Shown here: positions 37,686-45,797 of the stretch, piece after piece
Layout: every line of letters begins with the position of its first letter
How positions within the stretch are numbered: the first letter of the stretch is position 1
DNA from: Bacteroidia bacterium
Lineage (GTDB): Bacteria; Bacteroidota; Bacteroidia; 2-12-FULL-35-15
Reading direction: 5' to 3'
DNA length: 64,000 bases
NCBI GenBank assembly: GCA_030654175.1
Contig: JAURXZ010000042.1
Coordinates: 1-64,000, forward strand
The notes under the pieces: generated by a model
The model's database searches: none
The model's input: only the letters and a program-made list of their open reading frames with translations
Told to the model about the DNA's origin: nothing
Position numbers and translations under genes: made by a program

Positions 37686-38279
37686 CTACAATTCTTCCTG
37701 TTCGGTAAATTGTCGGAAACTCTTACGGTGGTGATCTGTAATGCCATATTCTTTAATTGCCTCACGATGCTTGGGGGTAGCGTAAGCTTTATTGTTTAAC
37801 CAATCATATATTGGAAATTGGTTATGCAATTCATCCATATAATCATCCCTATACGTTTTTGCCAGGATGGATGCAGCAGCAATGCTCATGTATTTACCAT
37901 CCCCCTCAATAATACAGGTATGTGGTATTTTTTTATACTTATTAAAGCGATTCCCATCGATCAATAAACTTTGAGGAGTGGTCTTTAAACTATCAATAGC
38001 GCGATGCATCGCCAAAAAGGAAGCATTTAAAATATTTATTTCATCAATTTCTTCAACAGTTGCTATACCTATAGCCCAGGAAACCGCCTCTTCTTCAATA
38101 ATTACACGAAGCAATTTACGTTCTGAATCATTTAATTTCTTTGAGTCGTCTATCAGAGAATTTTTGAATTTTTTGGGGAAAATAACAGCCGCAGCATATA
38201 CAGGTCCGGCTAAACAGCCTCTGCCGGCTTCATCACAACCTGCTTCAACCAATAATTTATCAAAATATTTTTTGAGCAT
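37686..38279 (-). CDS. rnhB: Ribonuclease HII
   Basis: Removes RNA from RNA-DNA hybrids and excises single ribonucleotides with RNase HII specificity. GCDEAGRGCLAGPVYAAAV carries the catalytic Asp16 and Glu17, and SILAKTYRDDYM the later Asp. Length 197 is standard. It begins 93 bp from the purN stop on the same strand, and the two may be co-transcribed. Confidence 0.95.
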   Translation of the reverse strand: MLKKYFDKLLVEAGCDEAGRGCLAGPVYAAAVIFPKKFKNSLIDDSKKLNDSERKLLRVIIEEEAVSWAIGIATVEEIDEINILNASFLAMHRAIDSLKTTPQSLLIDGNRFNKYKKIPHTCIIEGDGKYMSIAAASILAKTYRDDYMDELHNQFPIYDWLNNKAYATPKHREAIKEYGITDHHRKSFRQFTEQEEL

Positions 38280-38372
38280 TTTCTTGCGACAAATAATTAG
38301 ATGAGGTTGTACTTCGAATTTATGAAAAATGTTTCATGAAAATAACAGAAAAAAAAACAGAACAAAATAAAA

Positions 38373-38942
38373 TCAACTCATCAGCAAATCAAAAATTGCT
38401 TTAGGGAAAAATTCATTTTCCAATTGATGAATTTTGTAGGCCACTGTTTCTGGTGTATCAGAAGGTTCAATTGAACAAATATGCTGTTCAATTAATTGGC
38501 CTTCGTCATAATTTTCATTTACAAAATGAATACTTATTCCGCTTTGTTTTTCTTTTGCATCAACTACTGCTTTATGCACATTCATGCCGTACATGCCTTT
38601 TCCGCCATACTTTGGCAATAAGGCAGGGTGAATATTAATGATCTTACCAGGGAAATTTTTGATCAGATTTTGCGGGATCTTCCATAAAAAGCCTGCCAAT
38701 ACAATCAGATCAATGTGTGCTGATCTTAACTGTTCAATCAGTTGATCACTGTTATAAAATGTAGTACGATCTATAACTATACTCGGGATACCGGCTTCCT
38801 TTGCACGATTCAAAACATTGGCCTTGGAATTATTTGAAATAACCAGGGCAACCTTTATCCCACATTCAGGAGATTTAAAGTAATCAATAATATTTTGAGT
38901 ATTGGTGCCCTCTCCGGAAGCAAAAATGGCTATATTTTTCAT
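38373..38942 (-). CDS. purN: Phosphoribosylglycinamide formyltransferase
   Basis: Transfers a formyl group from 10-formyl-THF to GAR in purine synthesis. MKNIAIFASGEGTNTQNII is the N-terminal signature. The catalytic trio is visible as Asn103 and His105 (INIHPALLPKYGGKGMYG) and Asp146 (NENYDEG). The length of 189 is short but normal for the family. A -7-like box, TAGATTTG, lies upstream on the minus strand (38973-38966). No other pur gene is in the window. Confidence 0.95.
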   Translation of the reverse strand: MKNIAIFASGEGTNTQNIIDYFKSPECGIKVALVISNNSKANVLNRAKEAGIPSIVIDRTTFYNSDQLIEQLRSAHIDLIVLAGFLWKIPQNLIKNFPGKIINIHPALLPKYGGKGMYGMNVHKAVVDAKEKQSGISIHFVNENYDEGQLIEQHICSIEPSDTPETVAYKIHQLENEFFPKAIFDLLMS

Positions 38943-39164
38943 TGGATACGAACAACAATTTTTTACAAATCTACGAAATCTTAATTCCTATTCTTCTCAA
39001 GAAATAATCTTCTGCAACAAAAAAACTGCCCGTAACACTAAAAAAAATCTCTTTTGTCATGTTTATTATTTTCTAAAAAAACCTTTTATCAACTTATAAC
39101 TACCTGATAATAAACGATTAGTGCCGAACAAATGCATAATTAACAGCGATTTTAAATTATTTTT

Positions 39165-39194
39165 TTTGTTATTATACACATAACTATATCTTTG
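39165..39194 (+). promoter_or_regulatory. Promoter of the acpP-fabF unit
   Basis: TTTG at 39165-39168, an 18-bp spacer and TATCTTTG at 39187-39194 are a textbook Bacteroidota sigma-ABfr promoter. The expected leader of about 25 nt ends at the acpP ATG. It is the clearest promoter in the window and was used as the guide for the others. Confidence 0.75.
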
Positions 39195-39225
39195 CACCCT
39201 AATTAACCTTAAAACGTTTAAAAAA

Positions 39226-39462
39226 ATGTCAGAAATTGCAACAAAAGTGAAAGCTATCATCGTTGATAAATTAGGAGTTGACGAAAAAGAAGTTACTCCA
39301 ACAGCTAGCTTTACAAATGATTTAGGTGCCGATTCATTAGACACTGTAGAATTAATAATGGAGTTTGAAAAAGAATTTAATATTGCTATCCCGGACGATC
39401 AGGCAGAAAAAATTGCTACCGTTGGTGATGCAATTTCTTACATTGAAGCAAATACAAAATAA
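39226..39462 (+). CDS. acpP: Acyl carrier protein
   Basis: Carries growing acyl chains on a 4'-phosphopantetheine. The attachment site is Ser37 in [17 protein letters not shown]. At 78 residues it is acidic and of normal length. It is 20 bp upstream of fabF, with which it is commonly co-transcribed, and a strong promoter precedes it. Confidence 0.97.
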   Translation: MSEIATKVKAIIVDKLGVDEKEVTPTASFTNDLGADSLDTVELIMEFEKEFNIAIPDDQAEKIATVGDAISYIEANTK

Positions 39463-39482
39463 TTCCTATACGATTTATTTTT

Positions 39483-40739
39483 ATGAAAACAAGACGAGTA
39501 GTAGTTACAGGACTTGGTGCTATTACACCACTTGGTAATAATGTTACGGATTATTGGAACAATCTTATCGCTGGTGTTAGCGGAGCTGCGCCTATTACTC
39601 GTTTTGATGCTTCAAAGTTTAAAACGAGATTTGCATGCGAAGTTAAAGGCTTTAATGTAGAAGAATATTTAGACCGCAAGGAAGCCCGAAAAATGGATCC
39701 GTTTTCTCAATATGGTGTATGTTCGGCTATTCAAGCTGTTCGCGATGCCGGATTAGATGGTGAAAACGCTTTCGATCCTGATAAAGCAGGTGTTATCTGG
39801 GGTACCGGTATTGGTGGTTTGCAAACTTTTCAAGATGAATGTTTTGCTTATGCCAAAGGTGATGGAACGCCACGTTTCAATCCTTTCTTTATTCCTAAAA
39901 TGATCGCTGATATTTGTTCCGGACATATTTCTATTATGTTTGGCATGCGCGGACCTAATTTTACAACAGTTTCAGCATGTGCATCCTCTACCAATTCACT
40001 TATTGACGCAGCATTATATATCAGACTAGGCAAGGCTGATATAATTGTAGCAGGAGGTTCCGAAGCTGCTGTTTGTGAGGCAGGTGTTGGTGGTTTTAAT
40101 GCAATGCATGCACTTTCTACACTTAATGACTCTCCGGAAACGGCATCCCGCCCATTTGATGTGGGTCGTGATGGCTTTGTACTTGGTGAAGGTGCAGGGT
40201 GTTTAATTTTAGAAGAATTAGAGCATGCTTTAAAACGTGGTGCCAAAATATATGCTGAAGTTGCAGGTGGCGGTTTAACTGCTGATGCAAACCACATTAC
40301 AGCTCCGCATCCTGAGGGATTAGGTGCTATAAATGTAATGCAAAATGCCTTGCAGGATGCAGGTATGGTTGCTGACCAGATCGATTATGTGAACGTTCAC
40401 GGAACATCTACACCGCTTGGTGATGTTGCAGAAACAAAAGCCATACTTAAGGTTTTTGGAGAACATGCTTATAAATTAAATATCAGTTCAACAAAATCAA
40501 TGACCGGCCACTTATTAGGTGCTGCCGGAGCTATTGAAGCTATTGCCTGTGTAATGGCAGTACAAAATGATATTATCCCTCCTACAATCAATCATTTTAA
40601 TGATGATCCTGCATTAGATAATAAACTTAATTTTACATTTCATAAAGCACAAAAACGTATAGTAAATGCTGCATTAAGCAATACATTCGGATTTGGCGGA
40701 CATAATGCTTCAGTTATTGTAAAGAAATACATTGCTTAG
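39483..40739 (+). CDS. fabF: Beta-ketoacyl-ACP synthase II
   Basis: Condenses acyl-ACP with malonyl-ACP in fatty acid elongation. The catalytic trio is Cys166 (SACASSTNSL), His306 (VNVHGTSTPLGD) and His343 (TGHLLGAAGAIE). Length 418 is normal. The order acpP-fabF-rnc is seen in many bacteria. The N-terminus KTRRVVVTGLGAITPLG confirms the start. Confidence 0.97.
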   Translation: MKTRRVVVTGLGAITPLGNNVTDYWNNLIAGVSGAAPITRFDASKFKTRFACEVKGFNVEEYLDRKEARKMDPFSQYGVCSAIQAVRDAGLDGENAFDPDKAGVIWGTGIGGLQTFQDECFAYAKGDGTPRFNPFFIPKMIADICSGHISIMFGMRGPNFTTVSACASSTNSLIDAALYIRLGKADIIVAGGSEAAVCEAGVGGFNAMHALSTLNDSPETASRPFDVGRDGFVLGEGAGCLILEELEHALKRGAKIYAEVAGGGLTADANHITAPHPEGLGAINVMQNALQDAGMVADQIDYVNVHGTSTPLGDVAETKAILKVFGEHAYKLNISSTKSMTGHLLGAAGAIEAIACVMAVQNDIIPPTINHFNDDPALDNKLNFTFHKAQKRIVNAALSNTFGFGGHNASVIVKKYIA

Positions 40740-40740
40740 C

Positions 40741-40873
40741 GATATGCTGATTACCAATGTGTTGATGTGCTGATGAATTGTTTATTTTTAATTTATTATT
40801 AGTCCGCTAATCAACTATTCAGAAATCAGCTAATCAATAATCAACTAATCAGCACATCGAAAATCAGCACATC
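40741..40873. repeat. Long GTGCTGAT / ATCAGCAC inverted array
   Basis: Between fabF and rnc. The left arm (40741-40779) holds ATGCTGATT, GTGTTGATGTGCTGATG units; the right arm (40824-40873) holds AATCAGCTAATCAA... then ATCAGCACATC units. This is a decayed, longer relative of the array at 11.5 kb. It fills almost the whole gap of 136 bp. Confidence 0.7.
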
Positions 40874-40875
40874 AT

Positions 40876-41604
40876 TTGACAATCTTCCAAAAACCTTTAA
40901 GGATATACTTTTCCCCCGATAAAACTCTTCATGAATCATTGCGCAATATTCTTGGCTTTTATGCCGGCAATATTGCTTTGTATAAATTAGCATTCCGCCA
41001 TAGCTCTGCCGCTCAGATGATAAAAAAGGGTGTAAAAGACAGCAATGAACGGCTTGAGTTTCTTGGCGATTCCATAATCGGGACAGTAGTTGCAGATTAT
41101 CTTTTTAAAAAATTCCCATTTAAAGATGAAGGGTTTTTAACCAAGATGCGGTCAAAGATGGTGAGCAGAGCCAAACACAATCAGGTTGCTAAAAATTTAG
41201 GATTGAATAAATTTATAGAAGTAAATAACGACCGTTTTAAAACCGCTCAACCCAGCTCTATTAGTGGAGATGCGTATGAAGCCCTGATCGGAGCCATCTA
41301 TCTTGACAAAGGGTATAATGCTGCCCAAACCTTTATTCTTACCCGTATTATTAATGTTCACATTGATATGGATGAAGTAGAAACCAAAGAAATAGATTTT
41401 AAGAGTAAATTTATTGAATGGGTTCAAAAGGAAAAAAAGGAATTTCGCTTTGAGGTTGTTAATGATGCCGGAACCGCAGCCGATAAACAATTTATTATTC
41501 AACTAATTGTCGAAAATGAAACGGTTGGAACCGCCCAGCATTTCTCTAAAAAACGTGCCGAACAAATGGTTTCGGAACAGGCATGTATTGTTTTGGATAT
41601 ATAA
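40876..41604 (+). CDS. rnc: Ribonuclease III
   Basis: Cleaves double-stranded RNA in rRNA and mRNA processing. The signature NERLEFLGDSIIGTVVAD (57-74) gives Glu61 and Asp65, and DAYEALIGAIYLD gives the second metal-binding pair. A dsRNA-binding domain follows from ~170 (KSKFIEWVQKEKKEFRFEVVND...). The start is TTG at 40876, directly after the repeat array; the N-terminal residues RIYFSPDKTL fit Bacteroidota homologues. Length 242. Confidence 0.93.
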   Translation: MTIFQKPLRIYFSPDKTLHESLRNILGFYAGNIALYKLAFRHSSAAQMIKKGVKDSNERLEFLGDSIIGTVVADYLFKKFPFKDEGFLTKMRSKMVSRAKHNQVAKNLGLNKFIEVNNDRFKTAQPSSISGDAYEALIGAIYLDKGYNAAQTFILTRIINVHIDMDEVETKEIDFKSKFIEWVQKEKKEFRFEVVNDAGTAADKQFIIQLIVENETVGTAQHFSKKRAEQMVSEQACIVLDI

Positions 41605-41605
41605 A

Positions 41606-41645
41606 TCAATGTGTCAATTTGAAGATGTGCTGATGTGTTAATTAA
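41606..41645. repeat. Short GTGCTGATGTG repeat after rnc
   Basis: ATGTGTCAATTTGAAGATGTGCTGATGTG combines units of two repeat types seen in this window (AATTTGAAAATGTG and GTGCTGAT), suggesting that the types share an origin. It lies directly behind the rnc stop, within 100 bp of the next promoter. Confidence 0.5.
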
Positions 41646-41699
41646 AAAAAAATGCATCCAAAAGGTTCTTTAATTTCCAAATTGTTTAATTTTAAAAAT

Positions 41700-41707
41700 T
41701 ATCTTTG
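41700..41707 (+). promoter_or_regulatory. Candidate -7 box upstream of the DUF4920 gene
   Basis: TATCTTTG, identical to the acpP -7 box, stands 29 bp before the ATG. A TTG lies 15 bp upstream of it, closer than usual. Confidence 0.5.
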
Positions 41708-41736
41708 TATCCTAAATAAAAAAAACAGCTCATAAA

Positions 41737-42231
41737 ATGAAAAAATTACTACTTCTGTCAACATTTGCTATCGCCCTATTTACAGCATGTTCTGAACACA
41801 AAGGAGAAAACAATAATGAACTATCCGCAGTTGATACCACACTTCAATATTTTGGCGACAGTATCACCCAGGATGGAGCTATTGCTGTAGATCAAATAGC
41901 TGCTCAAATGCAAGGAAAAGATTCATTAAAAATAAAAGTGACAGGGCCGATCGAAGACGTTTGTCAGAAAAAAGGTTGCTGGATGAATATGAATATCGGG
42001 AACAACCAAAGCATGAAAGTTCGTTTTAAGGACTATGCATTCTTTTTACCGAAAGATGCCGGTGGGAAAACCGTTTTTATTGAGGGTGTTGCCTTTACGG
42101 ATACTACATCTGTAGCCGAATTACAGCATTATGCTGAAGATGGCGGAAAAACAAAAGAAGAAATTGCAAAAATCACTGAACCGGAAATAAGTATATCTTT
42201 TGAAGCAAATGGTGTTATTCTTAAAAAATAA
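41737..42231 (+). CDS. DUF4920 lipoprotein
   Basis: Lipoprotein of 164 residues (signal ending ALFTAC, Cys18) with the DUF4920 pattern: LKIKVTGPIEDVCQKKGCWMNM, then MKVRFKDYAFFLPKDAGGKTVFIEG. The paired CQKKGCW cysteines could bind metal or form a disulfide; no function is proven. The following gene overlaps it, so the pair forms one unit with a heme c protein, which hints at redox chemistry in the periplasm. Confidence 0.8.
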   Translation: MKKLLLLSTFAIALFTACSEHKGENNNELSAVDTTLQYFGDSITQDGAIAVDQIAAQMQGKDSLKIKVTGPIEDVCQKKGCWMNMNIGNNQSMKVRFKDYAFFLPKDAGGKTVFIEGVAFTDTTSVAELQHYAEDGGKTKEEIAKITEPEISISFEANGVILKK

Positions 42232-42685
42232 AATTGTTGTAGTTGCTGTTTTATTAGCTACAGTTTTGCTGTTGGCTCAATGTTCCAACAACGAAAAACA
42301 AGCAGGCGAAAAAGCAGTAACAGCTGAGGCTTCTTGTGAAAAAAAACCACTGAACCCTAATGGTGATAGCGAATTGGCTTTACTGATGCGCAACATGATG
42401 AGTTCATCTCAAAGCCTAAAAGAAAAAATTAAACAAGGAAATTTGCCGGAAACATTCCCGGAAGAATTTTTAAAGATCCACACTGCATTACCAACAGATT
42501 CCGAGACAAAAAAAGAATCTTTTGAAGGTTTTGCCAATTCTTACATCAGCAATTTGCAGGCTCTTTACCACTCTCCAAAAGAAGACCTTTCAAAAAATTA
42601 CAATGCTGTGATCTCCGCCTGTGCAAGTTGCCATTCCGAGCACTGTCCAGGACCTTTAGGTGCAATAAATAAGTTAAAAATTTAA
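42209..42685 (+). CDS. Lipoprotein with C-terminal c-type heme site
   Basis: A lipoprotein of about 158 residues starting inside the DUF4920 gene (ATG 42209; TTG 42200 is the alternative). The signal ends LLLAQC, a lipobox. Near the C-terminus ACASCHSEHC contains CxxCH, the covalent heme c site. A helical body with one terminal CxxCH resembles the cytochrome c'/c556 class. It is likely a periplasmic electron carrier or sensor; the partner is not known. Confidence 0.75.
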   Translation: MVLFLKNKIVVVAVLLATVLLLAQCSNNEKQAGEKAVTAEASCEKKPLNPNGDSELALLMRNMMSSSQSLKEKIKQGNLPETFPEEFLKIHTALPTDSETKKESFEGFANSYISNLQALYHSPKEDLSKNYNAVISACASCHSEHCPGPLGAINKLKI

Positions 42686-42787
42686 TTATTTTTTTGCTTC
42701 TCCAATCTAAAGCATTTATGCGCATGAAGATGGCACATAATTTTTGTTGTTTAATAATCAGCAACAATAATTATAAAAATTCTGCTA

Positions 42788-43165
42788 ATGATAACAGTTA
42801 AGCCTAAAAACATTGATGAGTATATCGCTGGCTTTCCTATAGAAACTCAAAAACTTCTGGAACAAATTCGAGCGACCATAAAAAAAGCAGCACCAGAGGC
42901 GAAAGAAACCATCAGTTATGCAATACCAACTTTTAAGTTAAACGGGAACCTGGTTCACTTTGCAGCTTTTAAAAATCATATTGGGTTCTACCCTGCTCCG
43001 AGCGGAAATGAAGCATTTAAAAAAGAGCTTTCTATTTATAAAGGAGGGAAAGGAACCGTTCAATTTCCAATAGACAAAAAAATACCCTTAAACTTAATAA
43101 CTAAAATAGTTAAGTTCAGAGTAAAGGAGAATTTGGAACGGGTAAAAACAAAAGCGAAAAAATAA
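42788..43165 (+). CDS. DUF1801 (YdhG/YobT-like) protein
   Basis: A 125-residue cytoplasmic protein of the DUF1801 family: SYAIPTFKLNGNLVHFAAFKNHIGFYP, then GKGTVQFPIDKKIPLNLITKIVKFRV. Members are small alpha/beta proteins of unknown function, sometimes linked to iron or stress. It converges on the response regulator gene with only 19 bp between stops, a T-rich stretch that may serve as terminator for both. Confidence 0.85.
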   Translation: MITVKPKNIDEYIAGFPIETQKLLEQIRATIKKAAPEAKETISYAIPTFKLNGNLVHFAAFKNHIGFYPAPSGNEAFKKELSIYKGGKGTVQFPIDKKIPLNLITKIVKFRVKENLERVKTKAKK

Positions 43166-43184
43166 AAAATCAATACCGCTTTTT

Positions 43185-43880
43185 TTATTTTCCAATCAAT
43201 AGTTTAAATCCTTTTCCATGCACGTTTATCAACTCCACACTACTATCCTCTTTTAAGTATTTACGAAGCTTTGCAATGTAAACATCCATGCTGCGGCCGC
43301 TGAAATAATTATCATCGTGCCAGATCGATTTTAAGGCAAAATTTCTATCCAGAATTTCATTGGCGTTTAAACAAAGTAACTTTAACAGATCAGCTTCTTT
43401 GGTAGTTAATTTTTGCTGAACGCCTTTAATTTCAAGCGTTTGGTGTTTGTAATCAAATTTATAATTACCTATTTGAAACTCTGTTTGTTCTGAATGTATG
43501 GATGTTTTATTTTCAGTCCTGCGTAAAATAGCTTTAATACGCAACAACAATTCTTCCATGCTGAAAGGCTTTGTGATATAATCATCTGCACCGGCAGTAA
43601 AGCCTTCAAGGGCATCCTCTTTCATTGATTTGGCCGTTAAAAAAACAATAGGAACATTATTATCAATTGCACGGATTTCTTTTGCCAGGGTAAAGCCATC
43701 TTTAATTGGCATCATCACATCCAAAATACAGATATTGAATTTATCTTTTGAAAAAACATCATAGCCCTGCTTACCATTCACCGCCAAAACAGTTGAATAT
43801 CCCTTCGCTTCAAGGTATTCTTTTAAAAGACTTCCCAAATTTGGATCATCTTCCACCAATAACACTTTTACTTTTTCCAT
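43185..43880 (-). CDS. OmpR/PhoB-type response regulator
   Basis: Two-domain regulator of 231 residues. The receiver has the acidic pocket EDDPN, phosphoacceptor Asp54 (ILDVMMP) and the Lys of FLTAKS. The C-terminal winged helix shows LTTKEADLLKLL and GRSMDVYIAKLRKYL. It is 43 bp downstream of its histidine kinase. The ligand and targets are unknown. It resembles the RprY group of Bacteroidota. Confidence 0.95.
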   Translation of the reverse strand: MEKVKVLLVEDDPNLGSLLKEYLEAKGYSTVLAVNGKQGYDVFSKDKFNICILDVMMPIKDGFTLAKEIRAIDNNVPIVFLTAKSMKEDALEGFTAGADDYITKPFSMEELLLRIKAILRRTENKTSIHSEQTEFQIGNYKFDYKHQTLEIKGVQQKLTTKEADLLKLLCLNANEILDRNFALKSIWHDDNYFSGRSMDVYIAKLRKYLKEDSSVELINVHGKGFKLLIGK

Positions 43881-43923
43881 TTTATCTGCAAAGTTTAGTA
43901 TCTAATCTAAATTCATAAAATTA

Positions 43924-45534
43924 TTATGCCACATTATTGGGCAAATATACTGTAAAGGTACTTCCCTTCCCCAACTCACTCTCCACACCAATAGAACCTC
44001 CATGTTTTTCAACCACGGCTTTAACATAACTCAGGCCCAATCCAAAACCTTTTACATTATGAATATTACCGGTTGGAACCCGATACATCGTATCAAAAAT
44101 TCGCTTTTGGTTTTCCTTATTAATACCTATTCCATTATCCGTTACGGATATAAAAATACCCGCTTCATCATTATAGGTGCCGATCTTGATCTTTGGCTTG
44201 CCACGCGAATATTTCAAGGCATTATCAATCAGGTTAAAAATAATATTGGTTACGTGAATCTTATCAGCGTTTATTATTGGTTTTGTGGCTTTTAACTCGG
44301 TAGTGATTTCACCTTCTTTATTTTCCACCTGCAATTTAATATTAGCTATCGTCTGATCGATCAGCGCATGAATATCAATACTTTGAATTTTTAATTTAAA
44401 CTCGCCTTTATCAAGTATTGCTGTTTGCAAAATATTTTCTACCAATAAACTTAAACGCTTGTTCTCGTCACCTATCATTTTCACATAATTACTAACGCGT
44501 TCAGGTGACTTTTCAAAGGTCTTATCATTTAACACTTCACACGCCAGGGAGATGGTAGAAATAGGGGTTTTAAACTCATGCGTCATGTTGCTGATAAAAT
44601 CATTTTTAATTTCAGAGAGCTTTTTTTGTTTAAAAATGGTTGAAACAGTGTAATAAAACGAAAAGACGATCACAACCATAAATGCACCGGAAATTATAAA
44701 CATAAAGCCCATTGAACTCAACAAATAATTGCGTTGGTCAGGAAAGTATATCGACAAATACTGCGGTTTAATAAATACGTTATCAGGGGATAAATTTATT
44801 TTAAAATTAGATGCATATAAAAAAGTTTCTTTTTCAGAAAGCTTGCTTATATCGGTTGGAGGGACTTTTGAAGGCAGTATACCAAAAACATAATCAGCAG
44901 AAATTCCTTTTTCAAGGAGTTCTCGCTGGATCACCGAATCTAAAAGAAGTGTATCAATCTTGTTACTGTAATCATTATATATATTGATACTCACTAATTC
45001 ATCAAAAATATCATTGACCATATTTTTTTTCTGGGAAAACCATTTATCCCTTAATTCCCCTGAATTAAATTGGTGGATATAGGTTGGAACTTCCATTTCG
45101 GTAAGTCCGCTCATTTCGGAAGAAGCACTATCACTCAGATAATTTTTATGGCGGGATTTTTTGACTATTACCCCATTGGAATCGGATGAATATTCCTCGT
45201 ATATTTTTACGTTTATTTTATCTTTTTGAAGGCTAAAATCATTTTTATTTGACTTTGAATCATTAATAAATTCGGATGTAGAGGCCAAGGAATCTGTTGG
45301 GCTGAACCAGCGAATACCTTGTTTGCGAAAGTTAAATTTTTTACGGATTTTAGAAGCAGCAATTTGTTTTTCCATGCGGGAAACAACATTGCTCAAGGCT
45401 TCATTCACATTTTGTTCAAACCGTTGCTTACTCAATGTCATGGCATTGTTTATCCAATACACCTGAATGGCTATCAAACCAATCATGGCGAGACTTGCCA
45501 TTGTAATTATTATTTTAACATTGTTTTTATTCAT
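43924..45534 (-). CDS. Sensor histidine kinase
   Basis: Membrane kinase of 536 residues. The first helix is at ~10-28 (IIITMASLAMIGLIAIQVYWI), then a ~240-residue periplasmic domain that I do not recognise, then the second helix (MGFMFIISGAFMVVIVFSFYY, ~275-297). The dimerisation motif is MTHEFKTPISTISLACEVL with the phosphoryl His; the ATPase domain has NLIDNALKYS (N box), DNGIGI (G1) and GFGLGLSYV (G2). The regulator follows it in the same operon. A minus-strand -7-like box, TACTTTTG (45562-45555), is upstream. Confidence 0.93.
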   Translation of the reverse strand: MNKNNVKIIITMASLAMIGLIAIQVYWINNAMTLSKQRFEQNVNEALSNVVSRMEKQIAASKIRKKFNFRKQGIRWFSPTDSLASTSEFINDSKSNKNDFSLQKDKINVKIYEEYSSDSNGVIVKKSRHKNYLSDSASSEMSGLTEMEVPTYIHQFNSGELRDKWFSQKKNMVNDIFDELVSINIYNDYSNKIDTLLLDSVIQRELLEKGISADYVFGILPSKVPPTDISKLSEKETFLYASNFKINLSPDNVFIKPQYLSIYFPDQRNYLLSSMGFMFIISGAFMVVIVFSFYYTVSTIFKQKKLSEIKNDFISNMTHEFKTPISTISLACEVLNDKTFEKSPERVSNYVKMIGDENKRLSLLVENILQTAILDKGEFKLKIQSIDIHALIDQTIANIKLQVENKEGEITTELKATKPIINADKIHVTNIIFNLIDNALKYSRGKPKIKIGTYNDEAGIFISVTDNGIGINKENQKRIFDTMYRVPTGNIHNVKGFGLGLSYVKAVVEKHGGSIGVESELGKGSTFTVYLPNNVA

Positions 45535-45554
45535 CCAAACTTAGATCCGAATTA

Positions 45555-45562
45555 CAAAAGTA
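45555..45562 (-). promoter_or_regulatory. Candidate -7 box of the kinase-regulator operon
   Basis: Minus-strand TACTTTTG (45562-45555) matches TAnnTTTG and lies about 20 bp before the kinase ATG. No convincing -33 box was found, so confidence is limited. Confidence 0.4.
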
Positions 45563-45797
45563 AGCTATTCCATTAAGCTCATAGAACCTTAACATATTTT
45601 AACATTGTTTAATCCGCCACATTATCACTAATTCAAGCCATTTGTACTAATTAGACAAACACAAATTTTACCCTTTTAATTATTTTGTACATTTACAATA
45701 CGGGATATTGGCATTACCTGTTTTTTTAAACTTATTGTATCGAAACAATAACGTTGCCCTTTATTAGAATAAAAAAAAATCGTCACAACAGTATTTT

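Noticed and set aside
37563-37799. A 78-codon plus-strand gene
   Set aside because: It reads through the CACGGAGA repeat arm and overlaps the end of rnhB; the peptide (VSVSPWFYWF) is typical of repeat read-through.
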